A stretch of DNA of 49,130 nucleotides from Pseudomonadota bacterium. Its GTDB lineage: Bacteria > Pseudomonadota > Alphaproteobacteria > Rhizobiales > Rhizobiaceae. The notes beneath the pieces were generated by a model, which searched no databases, was not told the origin of the DNA, and saw only the letters and a program-made list of their open reading frames with translations. Each line of letters opens with the position of its first letter. Position 1 is the first letter of the stretch. The stretch spans positions 1 through 49,130 of the forward strand of contig JAEWPB010000079.1 of assembly GCA_023399465.1 (NCBI GenBank), written 5' to 3'. The translations under genes were made by a program, and so were the position numbers. Shown piece after piece: positions 16,946-24,902 of this stretch.

Positions 16946-18835
16946 ATGGCAAACGCCGCAGTGGCGGACGGTTCAAAGACCCGTCCCATGACCGGCGAGG
17001 AAAAGAAGGTCATCTTCGCATCCTCGCTCGGCACCGTTTTCGAATGGTACGATTTTTATCTTTACGGTTCACTCGCCGTGTATATCGGCGCCACCTTCTT
17101 CAGCCAGTATCCTGAAACCACGCGCAACATCTTCGCGCTGCTGGCATTCGCGGCTGGCTTCCTGGTGCGCCCGTTCGGCGCGCTTGTCTTCGGGCGTCTC
17201 GGCGACCTTGTCGGCCGCAAGTACACCTTCCTCGTCACTATCCTGATCATGGGCGTATCGACCTTCCTCGTCGGTATCCTGCCCGGTGCTGCCTCGATCG
17301 GCATTGCCGCGCCGATCCTGCTCATCGTCCTGCGCATGCTGCAGGGCCTCGCGCTCGGTGGTGAATACGGTGGTGCTGCCACCTATGTTGCCGAGCATGC
17401 GCCGAACGGGCGGCGCGGCTACTTCACCTCGTGGATCCAGACCACGGCGACGCTTGGCCTGTTCCTGTCGCTGGTCGTCATTCTCGGGGTGCAGTTCGCG
17501 CTCGGCAAGGAAGCCTTTGCCGCCTGGGGCTGGCGCATTCCGTTCCTGGTCTCGGTCGTTCTTCTCGGCATTTCCGTCTGGATCCGCTTGAAGATGAACG
17601 AGTCCCCTGCCTTCAAGAAGATGAAGGAAGAAGGAAAGACCTCGAAGGCGCCGCTGAAGGAAGCCTTTGGCCAGTGGAAGAACGCCAAGATCGCGCTGCT
17701 CGCGCTGTTCGGCGCCGTCGTCGGCCAGGCCGTCGTCTGGTATTCCGGCCAGTTCTACGCGCTGTTCTTCCTGACCGGCGTTCTCAAGGTCGAAGCCCAG
17801 TCGGCAAACATCATGGTTGCGGCCTCGCTGATCCTCGGCACCGGCTTCTTCGTCTTCTTCGGCTGGCTGTCGGACAAGATCGGTCGCAAGCCGATCATCA
17901 TGGCTGGCCTGCTGCTGGCGATGCTGACTTACTTCCCGCTGTTCAAGGCACTGACCTGGGCCGGCAATCCGGCACTTGCTCAGGCCCAGGCTACCGTCAG
18001 CGCGACGGTTACCGCTGCCCCGGGGGACTGCAACTTCCAGTTCAACCCGACCGGTACGGCAAAGTTCACCACCTCGTGCGACATCGCGACAGCGTTCCTG
18101 ACCAGGAACTCGGTGCCATACAACGTGGTGACCACCGCAGCTGCGGGAACGCCTGCCACGGTGACGATCGGCGATACCGTGATCAACAGCTTCGACGCGA
18201 TCGCCGCCGGCGATCAGGCCAAGGCGCAGACCGGCGCGTTCGAGAAGCAGGTCAACATTGCCCTGCAGGGTGCGGGCTATCCGCTGGTGCGCGGCGCCGC
18301 GAAGGTGGTCGACTCCAAGCTCGATGCCTTCGTTGCCGCCAATCCGGAGCTCGGGGCTGATGCGGCTGCCATTCGGGCAGGCGACAAGACCATGGTTCCG
18401 GCGGAAACGCTGGTTGCCGACAAGCTGCTGACGGCCGACGAAGCCAATGGCGTCACCGAAATGGCGGTCTTCTCCATCGCCGGCGGTGGGACCTTCGCCA
18501 TGGTCGCCGATGCGGCCGCGGTCAACTGGACGGTGATCATTGCCGTGCTCACCGTCCTCGTCATCTACGTGACGATGGTGTACGGCCCGATCGCCGCACT
18601 GCTGGTCGAACTGTTCCCGACCCGCATCCGCTACACCGGCATGTCGCTGCCCTACCACATCGGTAACGGCTGGTTCGGCGGTCTGCTGCCGGCCACGGCC
18701 TTCGCGATGAGCGCGGCCCAGGGCGATATCTACTACGGTCTCTGGTATCCGATCGTCTTCGCCGGCATCACGCTGGTGATCGGCATGCTCTTCCTGCCGG
18801 AAACCAAGGATCGCGATATCCACGCCATGGATTGA
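16946..18835 (+). CDS. MFS transporter of the metabolite:H+ symporter (MHS) family with an inserted domain
   Basis: 629-residue inner-membrane transporter. The opening SSLGTVFEWYDFYLYGSLA, the loop GRLGDLVGRKYTF and the segment LQGLALGGEYGGAATYVAEH are hallmarks of MHS symporters, which move organic acids and compatible solutes with protons. Usual length is 430-450; here about 180 extra, mostly hydrophilic residues (roughly 345-525) sit between membrane segments of the second half and include a possible disulphide pair (GDCNFQ, TSCDIA). The membrane part resumes at VNWTVIIAVLTVLVIY and ends normally with LPETKDRDIHAMD. The start at 16946 has GGAGG 7 bases upstream. Substrate unknown. Confidence 0.93.
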   Translation: MANAAVADGSKTRPMTGEEKKVIFASSLGTVFEWYDFYLYGSLAVYIGATFFSQYPETTRNIFALLAFAAGFLVRPFGALVFGRLGDLVGRKYTFLVTILIMGVSTFLVGILPGAASIGIAAPILLIVLRMLQGLALGGEYGGAATYVAEHAPNGRRGYFTSWIQTTATLGLFLSLVVILGVQFALGKEAFAAWGWRIPFLVSVVLLGISVWIRLKMNESPAFKKMKEEGKTSKAPLKEAFGQWKNAKIALLALFGAVVGQAVVWYSGQFYALFFLTGVLKVEAQSANIMVAASLILGTGFFVFFGWLSDKIGRKPIIMAGLLLAMLTYFPLFKALTWAGNPALAQAQATVSATVTAAPGDCNFQFNPTGTAKFTTSCDIATAFLTRNSVPYNVVTTAAAGTPATVTIGDTVINSFDAIAAGDQAKAQTGAFEKQVNIALQGAGYPLVRGAAKVVDSKLDAFVAANPELGADAAAIRAGDKTMVPAETLVADKLLTADEANGVTEMAVFSIAGGGTFAMVADAAAVNWTVIIAVLTVLVIYVTMVYGPIAALLVELFPTRIRYTGMSLPYHIGNGWFGGLLPATAFAMSAAQGDIYYGLWYPIVFAGITLVIGMLFLPETKDRDIHAMD

Positions 18836-18860
18836 TCCCGAGCATTACGCTCTCCCAAGC

Positions 18861-18889
18861 ACCGGCGCGGGCAACCGCGCCGGTTTTTT
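18861..18889 (+). terminator. Intrinsic terminator of the MHS transporter gene
   Basis: ACCGGCGCG, loop GGCAAC, CGCGCCGGT, then a run of T. It lies 25 bases after the stop codon. Confidence 0.9.
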
Positions 18890-18901
18890 GTTGGCCGGAA
18901 G

Positions 18902-19606
18902 CTAACGGGTACCGCTGCCTTGCCTGGAAGGCCATTGCTTCGGGGCCGGCCAGCCGTGTTCATCGATGCGGAAAAGCCAGCCGAACCGGGCAAAGACAAA
19001 GGCCATCATCACGGCAAGCCAGAGGCCGATCAGCAGCCCCGCGGCGACATCACTCGGATAGTGCGCGCCGACCACGACGCGGCTTATGCCGATGACCAGC
19101 GCAAGTCCGGCGAGATAGGGACGAAGGCGTGGTACCAGCATCGCAAAGGCCCCGCAAAAGGATCCGATCGCCGCCGAATGGCCGGATGGAAAGCTCTCGA
19201 AAAGATTGTCGCCGGTGAAGGGCGTCAGGCTGTAGGCGCCATAATCGATCAGCAGTTCCGGACGGGCCCGGCCGATCAGGAACTTCAGGAGATGCACCAG
19301 CGCACTTGCCGATCCGATCGTCAGGAACAGGTAGAGGCTGAGCCGCCCGGCCGTTCGCATCTTGGCGGAAAGCGTTCTTTTCAGGTGAATGCTCTGGGCG
19401 ATATAGGCCGCAATGACCAGCCCGCCGGATCCGTAGATCATCCACCGGAACGTGCCGAGATCGGTGATGTGGCGGTTGAATTCGACGAAGGCGGGCGAAA
19501 GCCCCTGCGCCCTTTCCGACAGCGCGGGATCGAAGGGCAGCAGGGCGGCGACAAGGATAAGCGTGGCAATCAGGATCCAGCCGGACGCGACCAGGGGACG
19601 GTTCAT
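18902..19606 (-). CDS. PAP2-family membrane phosphatase
   Basis: 234-residue integral membrane phosphatase with about six membrane helices. All three PAP2 motifs are present: KFLIGRARP (108-116), PSGH (140-143) and SR-x5-H-x3-D (S175, R176, H182, D186). Relatives dephosphorylate undecaprenyl pyrophosphate, phosphatidate or lipid A at the periplasmic face; sequence alone does not choose between them. The start at 19606 follows GAGGAAACCC. The gene lies 69 bases beyond the leuB terminator and converges with the MHS transporter gene. Confidence 0.92.
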   Translation of the reverse strand: MNRPLVASGWILIATLILVAALLPFDPALSERAQGLSPAFVEFNRHITDLGTFRWMIYGSGGLVIAAYIAQSIHLKRTLSAKMRTAGRLSLYLFLTIGSASALVHLLKFLIGRARPELLIDYGAYSLTPFTGDNLFESFPSGHSAAIGSFCGAFAMLVPRLRPYLAGLALVIGISRVVVGAHYPSDVAAGLLIGLWLAVMMAFVFARFGWLFRIDEHGWPAPKQWPSRQGSGTR

Positions 19607-19674
19607 GGGTTTCCTCGAGAGATGCGGTCTTCCTTCATGTGCGGGCATCGGGCCATGCTTCAAGGGCATGCCAT

Positions 19675-19711
19675 GAAAAAAGCCCCCGCATCCACGCGGG
19701 ATGCAGGGGCT
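19675..19711 (-). terminator. Intrinsic terminator of leuB
   Basis: On the minus strand AGCCCCTGCATCCC and GGATGCGGGGGCT form a strong stem around a GCGT loop, followed by TTTTTTC. It begins about 25 bases after the leuB stop. Confidence 0.88.
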
Positions 19712-19719
19712 CATCAGCT

Positions 19720-19735
19720 TGTTTCACGTGAAATG
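19720..19735. other. parS-like ParB-binding site
   Basis: TGTTTCACGTGAAATG matches the widespread parS consensus TGTTTCACGTGAAACA at 14 of 16 positions, and its core TTTCACGTGAAA is a perfect 12-base palindrome. It lies directly after the leuB stop, between gene and terminator. In rhizobia leuS, which begins at the right end of this window, lies close to parAB and the origin, so parS sites are expected in the region. Binding is not shown. Confidence 0.5.
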
Positions 19736-20848
19736 TCAGGCCGACAGTGCCTTGAACTCGGCAAGGATGGCGTCGCCCATCTCGACGGTGCCGACCTTGG
19801 TGCAGCCCTCGGCCATGATGTCGCCGGTGCGGATGCCCTTGTCGAGGACATTGGCAATCGCTTTTTCGAGGTCGTCGGCTTCCTTCACCATGTTGAAGGA
19901 GTAGCGCAGGCACATCGCGAAAGAGGCGATCATGGCGATCGGGTTGGCGATGCCCTTGCCGGCGATGTCGGGCGCGGAGCCGTGCACGGGCTCGTAAAGC
20001 GCCTTGCGCTTGCCGGTCTTGGCATCCGGGGCGCCGAGCGAGGCCGACGGCAGCATGCCGAGCGAGCCGGTCAGCATGGCGGCGACGTCGGACAGCATGT
20101 CGCCGAACAGGTTGTCGGTGACGATGACATCGAACTGCTTCGGCGCGCGCACCAGCTGCATGCCGCCGGCATCGGCCAGCATGTGCTCGAGCTGGACGTC
20201 GGGATACTTGGCCTTGTGGGTTGCCGTGACCACCTGGTTCCACAGCACGCCCGACTTCATGACGTTGCGCTTTTCCATCGAGCAGACGCGGTTCTTGCGG
20301 GTGCGCGCCAGTTCGAAGGCAACGCCGGCAATGCGCTCGATTTCATAGGTGTCGTAAACCTGGGTATCGATGCCGCGCTTCTGGCCGTTGCCGAGGTCGA
20401 TGATTTCCTTCGGCGAGCCGAAATAGACGCCGCCGGTGAGTTCGCGCACGATCAGGATATCGAGGCCTTCGACCAGTTCGGGCTTCAGCGAGGAAGCGGA
20501 GGCGAGCGCCGGATAGCAGATCGCCGGACGCAGGTTGGCGAAGAGTTCAAGGTCCTTGCGCAGGCGCAGAAGACCGGCTTCGGGGCGCACTTCATAGGGG
20601 ACGTCGTCCCACTTCGGGCCGCCGACGGCGCCGAACAGAACGGCATCGGCGGCAAGCGCCTTGCCCATGTCTTCTTCCGAAATCGCCGAACCATGGGCGT
20701 CGTAGGCCGAGCCGCCGACCAGGCCTTCGTCGGTGACGAAGCCGGCGCTCATCGCCTCGTTCATATAGGCGATAATCTTGCGGACTTCGCCCATGGCTTC
20801 CGGACCGATACCGTCGCCAGGCAGCAGGAAAAGATTGCGCGTTGTCAT
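19736..20848 (-). CDS. leuB: 3-isopropylmalate dehydrogenase
   Basis: 370-residue NAD-dependent decarboxylating dehydrogenase of leucine synthesis. The N-terminus LFLLPGDGIGPEAM, the pocket segment GAVGGPKWDD, RELTGGVYFG with the catalytic tyrosine, and the metal/NAD region DNLFGDMLSDVAAM followed by GSAPDIAGKGIANP are all present. Length is typical. The gene has its own terminator at 19675-19711 and is separated from leuD by 250 bases that include a leuD terminator, so the two leu genes on this strand are separate transcription units. leuC and leuA are not in the window. Confidence 0.97.
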   Translation of the reverse strand: MTTRNLFLLPGDGIGPEAMGEVRKIIAYMNEAMSAGFVTDEGLVGGSAYDAHGSAISEEDMGKALAADAVLFGAVGGPKWDDVPYEVRPEAGLLRLRKDLELFANLRPAICYPALASASSLKPELVEGLDILIVRELTGGVYFGSPKEIIDLGNGQKRGIDTQVYDTYEIERIAGVAFELARTRKNRVCSMEKRNVMKSGVLWNQVVTATHKAKYPDVQLEHMLADAGGMQLVRAPKQFDVIVTDNLFGDMLSDVAAMLTGSLGMLPSASLGAPDAKTGKRKALYEPVHGSAPDIAGKGIANPIAMIASFAMCLRYSFNMVKEADDLEKAIANVLDKGIRTGDIMAEGCTKVGTVEMGDAILAEFKALSA

Positions 20849-21049
20849 TTAACCCTCCGGCTAGAATAAGTTGCGGTTTCTTAGACCCCATGAAAGGGCT
20901 TTACAAGCAAGGGAAGGGTCAAATCGGTACGCCTCGCGCGCTTCGGCTGAAATCCTGCGCAGATCAGCGCGAACGGTGGCCGTGAGGGCCGGACGCCGAC
21001 TGCCTTGATCCAGATCCTGTGCTGCTGTGTGCTGGCATGCGCGCAAACA

Positions 21050-21073
21050 AAAAGGCCGGGAAACCCGGCCTTC
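21050..21073 (-). terminator. Intrinsic terminator of leuD
   Basis: On the minus strand AAGGCCGGG, loop TTT, CCCGGCCTT, then TTTGTTTG. It lies 26 bases after the leuD stop. Confidence 0.88.
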
Positions 21074-21098
21074 GCACGATTGTCAGTAGAGCGGCAAA

Positions 21099-21704
21099 TC
21101 ACGCCCAGGGGCGCGAAGCCGAAGTCGTCTTCTCGAAGCTGTCGATCGCCGATGCCTTTTCCAGCGTCAGGCCGATGTCGTCGAGACCGTTCAGCAGGCA
21201 GTGGCGCTTGAAGGCGTCAATCTCGAAGCTGATCTTGCCGCCATCGGGGCCGGTGATTTCCTGGGCTTCCAGATCGACCGACAGCACGGCGTTGGAGCCG
21301 CGGCCGGCGTCATCCAGCAGCTTTTCCAGGTTTTCCGGGCTGACGATGATCGGCAGGATGCCGTTCTTGAAACAGTTGTTGTAGAAGATGTCGGCGAAGC
21401 TGGTGGAAATGACGCAGCGGATGCCGTAGTCGAGAAGCGCCCACGGCGCGTGCTCGCGCGAAGACCCGCAGCCGAAGTTGTCGCCGGCGACGAGGATCTT
21501 GGCATCCTGATAGGCCGGCTTGTTGAGCACGAAATCCGGGTTCGGCGAACCGTCTTCGAGATAGCGGGCTTCAGCGAAAAGTCCCTTGCCGAGACCGGTG
21601 CGCTTGATGGTCTTCAGATAATCCTTGGGGATGATCATGTCGGTGTCGATGTTGACGACCGGAAGCGGCGCAGCAACGCCGGTGAGCTTGACGAACTTAT
21701 CCAT
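21099..21704 (-). CDS. leuD: 3-isopropylmalate dehydratase, small subunit
   Basis: 201-residue subunit that pairs with LeuC to isomerise 2- to 3-isopropylmalate. The aconitase swivel domain is recognised by NIDTDMIIPKDYLKTIKR, the substrate-loop motif GDNFGCGSSREHAPWAL, and FADIFYNNCFKNGILP. The [4Fe-4S] cluster sits in LeuC, which is encoded elsewhere. The start MDKFVKLTGVAAP is typical. The upstream region to the next gene holds three spaced CTGCG(A)CAA-like repeats that may be regulatory. Confidence 0.97.
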   Translation of the reverse strand: MDKFVKLTGVAAPLPVVNIDTDMIIPKDYLKTIKRTGLGKGLFAEARYLEDGSPNPDFVLNKPAYQDAKILVAGDNFGCGSSREHAPWALLDYGIRCVISTSFADIFYNNCFKNGILPIIVSPENLEKLLDDAGRGSNAVLSVDLEAQEITGPDGGKISFEIDAFKRHCLLNGLDDIGLTLEKASAIDSFEKTTSASRPWA

Positions 21705-21728
21705 GGGTCTGCCTTCGGTTCTGCTTGG

Positions 21729-21782
21729 TTGTCGCAGCCATTAGCTGAATTTTGCGCAGAATTGAAGGGGAATCTTGCGCAG
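21729..21782. repeat. Spaced direct repeats upstream of leuD
   Basis: TTGCGCAG occurs at 21752-21759 and 21775-21782, 23 bases apart, and a relaxed copy, TTGTCGCAG, lies at 21729-21737. They sit 25-80 bases upstream of the leuD start, where an activator could bind on one helix face. No regulator is recognised. Confidence 0.4.
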
Positions 21783-21892
21783 CCGCCCTCCAGCGCCGGC
21801 GTCGGATAAACCCGGGCGCGCATCGAAATCCGTGCGCGCACCTCTTGCGTCGGCAAGGCCGCAGGTCAGCGCTGCGCTGGCTTGCTCACGAC

Positions 21893-22132
21893 CTACATGT
21901 CGATGATGGTACCGCGCCCGTTGTTCCACACACGCATCTGCTGCTGGCGCTGCTGATGACGCGATTTTGCGCGCACCGGCACCGGCTTCAGTTTCGCGGT
22001 AAGAGCCCGGGCAATCAGCAACACCGTAAGGATGCCACCGAAGGCAATCGTCAGCGACGCGGTAAACAGAGCCAGAATGGCGACAAGGGTGACGCCGGAC
22101 AGGGTGAAGAAAAATGAGCGGACGCTTTGCAT
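21893..22132 (-). CDS. Small membrane protein of unknown function
   Basis: 79 residues. Residues about 5-45 are strongly hydrophobic and could form one long or two short membrane helices (FFFTLSGVTLVAILALF and IAFGGILTVLLIARAL). The tail is basic and glutamine-rich (KSRHQQRQQQMR) and would face the cytoplasm. AAAGG lies about 9 bases before the ATG, and codon use fits the neighbours. I do not recognise a family. It lies upstream of leuD on the same strand, 188 bases away, and diverges from the CoA-ester lyase gene. Confidence 0.6.
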   Translation of the reverse strand: MQSVRSFFFTLSGVTLVAILALFTASLTIAFGGILTVLLIARALTAKLKPVPVRAKSRHQQRQQQMRVWNNGRGTIIDM

Positions 22133-22244
22133 GATTTAAGCCTTTCGTTCAGAGGGCATGTGGTCCCTCTGCCCCTGACATACAAGGGGAGCGTGGCATT
22201 TTGTTGGCTTGCGCGCTTCCGTAAAGCTTGGCAAAACAGCGCAC

Positions 22245-23153
22245 ATGACCAGCACCCCTCCTCCACGTCCCGTTCTCCTGCGCCGCTCGGTGCTGAGCGT
22301 GCCCGCCATCAACGCCCGCGCCCTGGAAAAGACCCACGGGCTCGACTGCGATGCGGTGATCTTCGACCTCGAGGACTCCGTCGCTCCCGAGAAGAAGGCT
22401 GAGGCCCGCGACAATCTTCGCCGCTTTTTCCGCGATACGCCGCTTGCGGGTCGCGAATGCATCATCCGCATCAATGCGCCTTCCTCCGAATTCGGTGCCG
22501 ACGATATCGACCTGGTGCTCGAATGCCAGCCGGATGCCGTGCTTCTGCCGAAGGTCGACGAACCGCAGGACGTAATTGCGGTCGCCGATCTGCTCGCTGA
22601 TCGCTATGCGCCGGAGAGCCTCAGGATCTGGGCGATGATCGAGACGCCGCGCGCCATCCTCAATGTCGCGGCGATCGCCGAAAGCGGCCGGACGCCGGGG
22701 GCGCGGCTTGACTGCCTCGTCGTCGGGCTCAACGATTTGCGCAAGGATACCGGCGTGCTGCCGGAACCGGGCCGTACCTATCTCGTTCCCTGGCTGATGC
22801 AGGTCATTGTTGCGGTGCGCGCCTACGGGCTTGACGCGCTCGACAGCGTTTCCAACGATTTCCGTGACCTTGCCGCCCTCGATGCGGAATGTGTCCAGGG
22901 CCGGGCCATGGGCTTCGATGGCAAGATGCTGATCCATCCGGCGCAGATCGATGCCGCCAACCGGCGCTTCGGCCCCGATGACGCAGCCGTGGCCGAGGCC
23001 CGGGCGATCATCGCCGCCTTCGCCGACCGTGCCGCCGCGGGGCTCGGCGTCATCAACCTGAACGGCCGCATGGTCGAGCGCCTGCATCTGGCGCAGGCGG
23101 AGCGGTTGGTGGAAAAAGCAGCAATGATTTCTCTTCGAAAGGACAAGCCTTGA
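22245..23153 (+). CDS. HpcH/HpaI aldolase family, CitE-like CoA-ester lyase
   Basis: 302-residue TIM-barrel protein. LLRRSVLSVPAINARALEKT, DAVIFDLEDSVAPEKKAEAR with metal-binding acidic residues, AVLLPKVDEPQDV, and MIETPRAILNVAAIA with the catalytic glutamate identify the CitE-like group (malyl-CoA, citramalyl-CoA or 3-hydroxy-3-methylglutaryl-type C-C lyases or thioesterases). The late segment GFDGKMLIHPAQIDAANRRF binds the CoA moiety. No citrate lyase alpha or gamma subunit is nearby, so true citrate lyase is unlikely. It overlaps the DUF1737 gene by the bases TTGA. Confidence 0.9.
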   Translation: MTSTPPPRPVLLRRSVLSVPAINARALEKTHGLDCDAVIFDLEDSVAPEKKAEARDNLRRFFRDTPLAGRECIIRINAPSSEFGADDIDLVLECQPDAVLLPKVDEPQDVIAVADLLADRYAPESLRIWAMIETPRAILNVAAIAESGRTPGARLDCLVVGLNDLRKDTGVLPEPGRTYLVPWLMQVIVAVRAYGLDALDSVSNDFRDLAALDAECVQGRAMGFDGKMLIHPAQIDAANRRFGPDDAAVAEARAIIAAFADRAAAGLGVINLNGRMVERLHLAQAERLVEKAAMISLRKDKP

Positions 23154-23356
23154 AAGTCTATCGTTTTCTGACCGGTGCCGATGATGCGGCGTTCTGCCAC
23201 CGGGTTACCGATGCCCTCAACAAGGGCTGGTCGCTGCACGGCGCGCCGTCGCTCGCCTTCAATGCGGCGACCGGGCAGATGCAGGCAGGTCAGGCTGTCG
23301 TGAAGGAAGTGGAAGGCAAGGAATACCACCCGGACATGAAGCTCTCCGAGCAGTAA
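23150..23356 (+). CDS. DUF1737 small protein
   Basis: 68-residue cytoplasmic protein matching the DUF1737 pattern (KVYRFLTG, then DALNKGWSLHGAPSLAFN). Function unknown. The start is a TTG at 23150 that shares TTGA with the stop of the CoA-ester lyase gene; AAGGA lies about 8 bases upstream. The coupling suggests the two proteins are made together, but DUF1737 proteins are also found in other contexts, so a role in the lyase pathway is only a guess. Confidence 0.85.
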   Translation: MKVYRFLTGADDAAFCHRVTDALNKGWSLHGAPSLAFNAATGQMQAGQAVVKEVEGKEYHPDMKLSEQ

Positions 23357-23363
23357 GTCCCAA

Positions 23364-23801
23364 TCAGCGGTCGCTGGCGGCGTCGGCCGTCGCCTCGATC
23401 CGCTCCATGTCGTCGTCGGAGAGGCCGAAATGATGGCCGATCTCGTGGATCAGGACATGGGTGATGATGTCGCCGAGCGTTTCCTCGTTCTCCGCCCAGT
23501 AGTCGAGGATCGGGCGACGATAGAGGGTGATGTGGTTCGGCAACTGGCCGGTTTCCATGGTGAAGCGCTCGGAAATGCCGCGCCCCTCGAACAGGCCGAG
23601 CAGATCGAACGGGGTTTCCAGCGCCATGTCCTCGAAGATCTCGTCCGAGGGGAAGTCGGCAATCTCGATGGTGAGGTTGCCGGTCAGTGCCCGGAATTCT
23701 TGTGGAAGATGGCCGTAGGCCTCAAGAGCCAGCGATTCAAACGTACTGATCGATGGTGCATGGCGGTCCCGCCAATCATCGGTCTGGTCAATGCGGGCCA
23801 T
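23364..23801 (-). CDS. Zincin-like metallopeptidase family protein
   Basis: 145-residue protein of the small cytoplasmic zincin family (often listed as metallopeptidase family, PF06262). The zinc motif HEIGHHFGLSDDDM is at residues 119-132, with H119, E120 and H123. The preceding segment LPNHITLYRRPILDYWAENEETLGDIITHVLIHE is characteristic. Substrates are unknown; the motif is intact, so hydrolytic activity is plausible. It converges with the DUF1737 gene, leaving only 7 bases, and diverges from the SOS cassette. Confidence 0.9.
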   Translation of the reverse strand: MARIDQTDDWRDRHAPSISTFESLALEAYGHLPQEFRALTGNLTIEIADFPSDEIFEDMALETPFDLLGLFEGRGISERFTMETGQLPNHITLYRRPILDYWAENEETLGDIITHVLIHEIGHHFGLSDDDMERIEATADAASDR

Positions 23802-23925
23802 GGCTGCTCCTTGTCATCATGCCCATATAGGCACTTTGCGCGGCATTTTCGAGAGCCGATTCCGGAACAGGAATAAATTCACATAAAATGCTGTTGACTC
23901 TTCGGGGGGGCTCTGGAATCTATAA

Positions 23926-23940
23926 GAACATAACATGAAC
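23926..23940. promoter_or_regulatory. LexA (SOS) box of the imuA operon
   Basis: GAAC-ATAACAT-GAAC is an exact copy of the alphaproteobacterial LexA site GTTC-N7-GTTC read on the other strand. It lies 20 bases before imuA and just downstream of TATAAG (23921-23926). A TTGACT box is at 23894-23899. LexA bound here would block transcription until DNA damage. Confidence 0.88.
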
Positions 23941-23960
23941 AACTGATCGGAGATGACGTC

Positions 23961-24902
23961 ATGGCTGGTTCTGCCGTGGCGCGGGAGACGCTTTTTGCCC
24001 TGCGCGAAACCATCGCCCGAATCGAGGGCCGTCCTGCCGCCGGGTTGGTTTGCGGCGATGCGGGCGCTGCCGAGACAGGACTTGCCCCGAAGACGACGAA
24101 CGGAAACGAGGCGGCGCTGTTGCCGCTCGGGATCGCGGATTTCGACGATCCCCTCGACGGCGGCCTGCCGCTCGATGCACTGACGGAAATCCGCTGCGGC
24201 GAGCTGCGCGATGCGGGCGCGGCCAGCGGCTTTGCGCTGGCGCTTGGCACCTGCGTGCTCGGCAGAGCGGGTAACTCCTCCCCTGCCCGGCTGCTGTGGA
24301 TCGGCGAGCGGGTTGCCGGCATGGAGGCCGGGCTCCCGCATGCGGCGGGTCTCGTCGACTATGGCCTTGATCCGTCCTCGCTTCTCTATGCCGCGCCGCG
24401 ACGGCTTCCGGATGCTCTGTGGCTGGCCGAGGCGGCGCTCGGCAGTGGTGCCTTTGCCGCCGTCATCCTCGAGGTGCGCGGCAATCCCCAGCATTTCGGC
24501 CTGACCGAAAGCCGGCGCCTGAGCCTCCGGGCTCGCGCGTCCGGCCGACCCCTCCTGCTGTTGCGGCAGGCGGGCGAAGAGGAGGCGAGCAGCGCCCTCT
24601 TCCGTTTTCGCCTGCAACCTGCGCCGGCTGCGGCGCGGCTTCTTCCCGACGGATCGGTGCTTGGCGGCAGCATCGGCAATCCCGTCTTTCATGTCACCGT
24701 GGAAAAGAGCCGGGTGCCGGCCTTCTCCGATATCTTCCTGGAGTGGAATATCCATGACCGCCAGTTTTGCCTTGCCCGCCACGACGCTGTTCCAGCAATC
24801 CGGAAACCGGCGGATCCTGGCGCTCACCTTCCCGCACCTGCCGACCGACCGGATCGCCCGGCGGCGCTGGGGGCTGTCGTGGCGTTCAGCCGGGCGTCCT
24901 GA
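23961..24902 (+). CDS. imuA: SOS mutasome protein ImuA
   Basis: 313-residue RecA-like accessory protein of the damage-induced mutasome, recognised by order and by FALRETIARIEGRPA, LPLGIADFDDPLDGGLPLDALTEIR and ILEVRGNPQHFGLTESRRLSLRA. In other bacteria ImuA works with ImuB and DnaE2 in error-prone bypass synthesis. Start at 23961 with GGAG 8 bases upstream. The last 49 residues lie in the +1 frame over the beginning of imuB, a 149-base overlap. The similarity I can see ends near FLEWNIHDR, so the tail may be a late-stop extension or the mark of a frameshift. Confidence 0.88.
   Translation: MAGSAVARETLFALRETIARIEGRPAAGLVCGDAGAAETGLAPKTTNGNEAALLPLGIADFDDPLDGGLPLDALTEIRCGELRDAGAASGFALALGTCVLGRAGNSSPARLLWIGERVAGMEAGLPHAAGLVDYGLDPSSLLYAAPRRLPDALWLAEAALGSGAFAAVILEVRGNPQHFGLTESRRLSLRARASGRPLLLLRQAGEEEASSALFRFRLQPAPAAARLLPDGSVLGGSIGNPVFHVTVEKSRVPAFSDIFLEWNIHDRQFCLARHDAVPAIRKPADPGAHLPAPADRPDRPAALGAVVAFSRAS

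Noticed and set aside
17069..18823. 584-codon frame antisense to the MHS transporter gene
   Set aside because: Extremely rich in E, D, R, Q, G and H, and lacking any folded-protein pattern; a composition artefact.
23903..23910. Run of G residues before imuA as a phase-variation tract
   Set aside because: It lies between promoter boxes and not in a coding frame, and one short run without other support is not evidence for slipped-strand switching.
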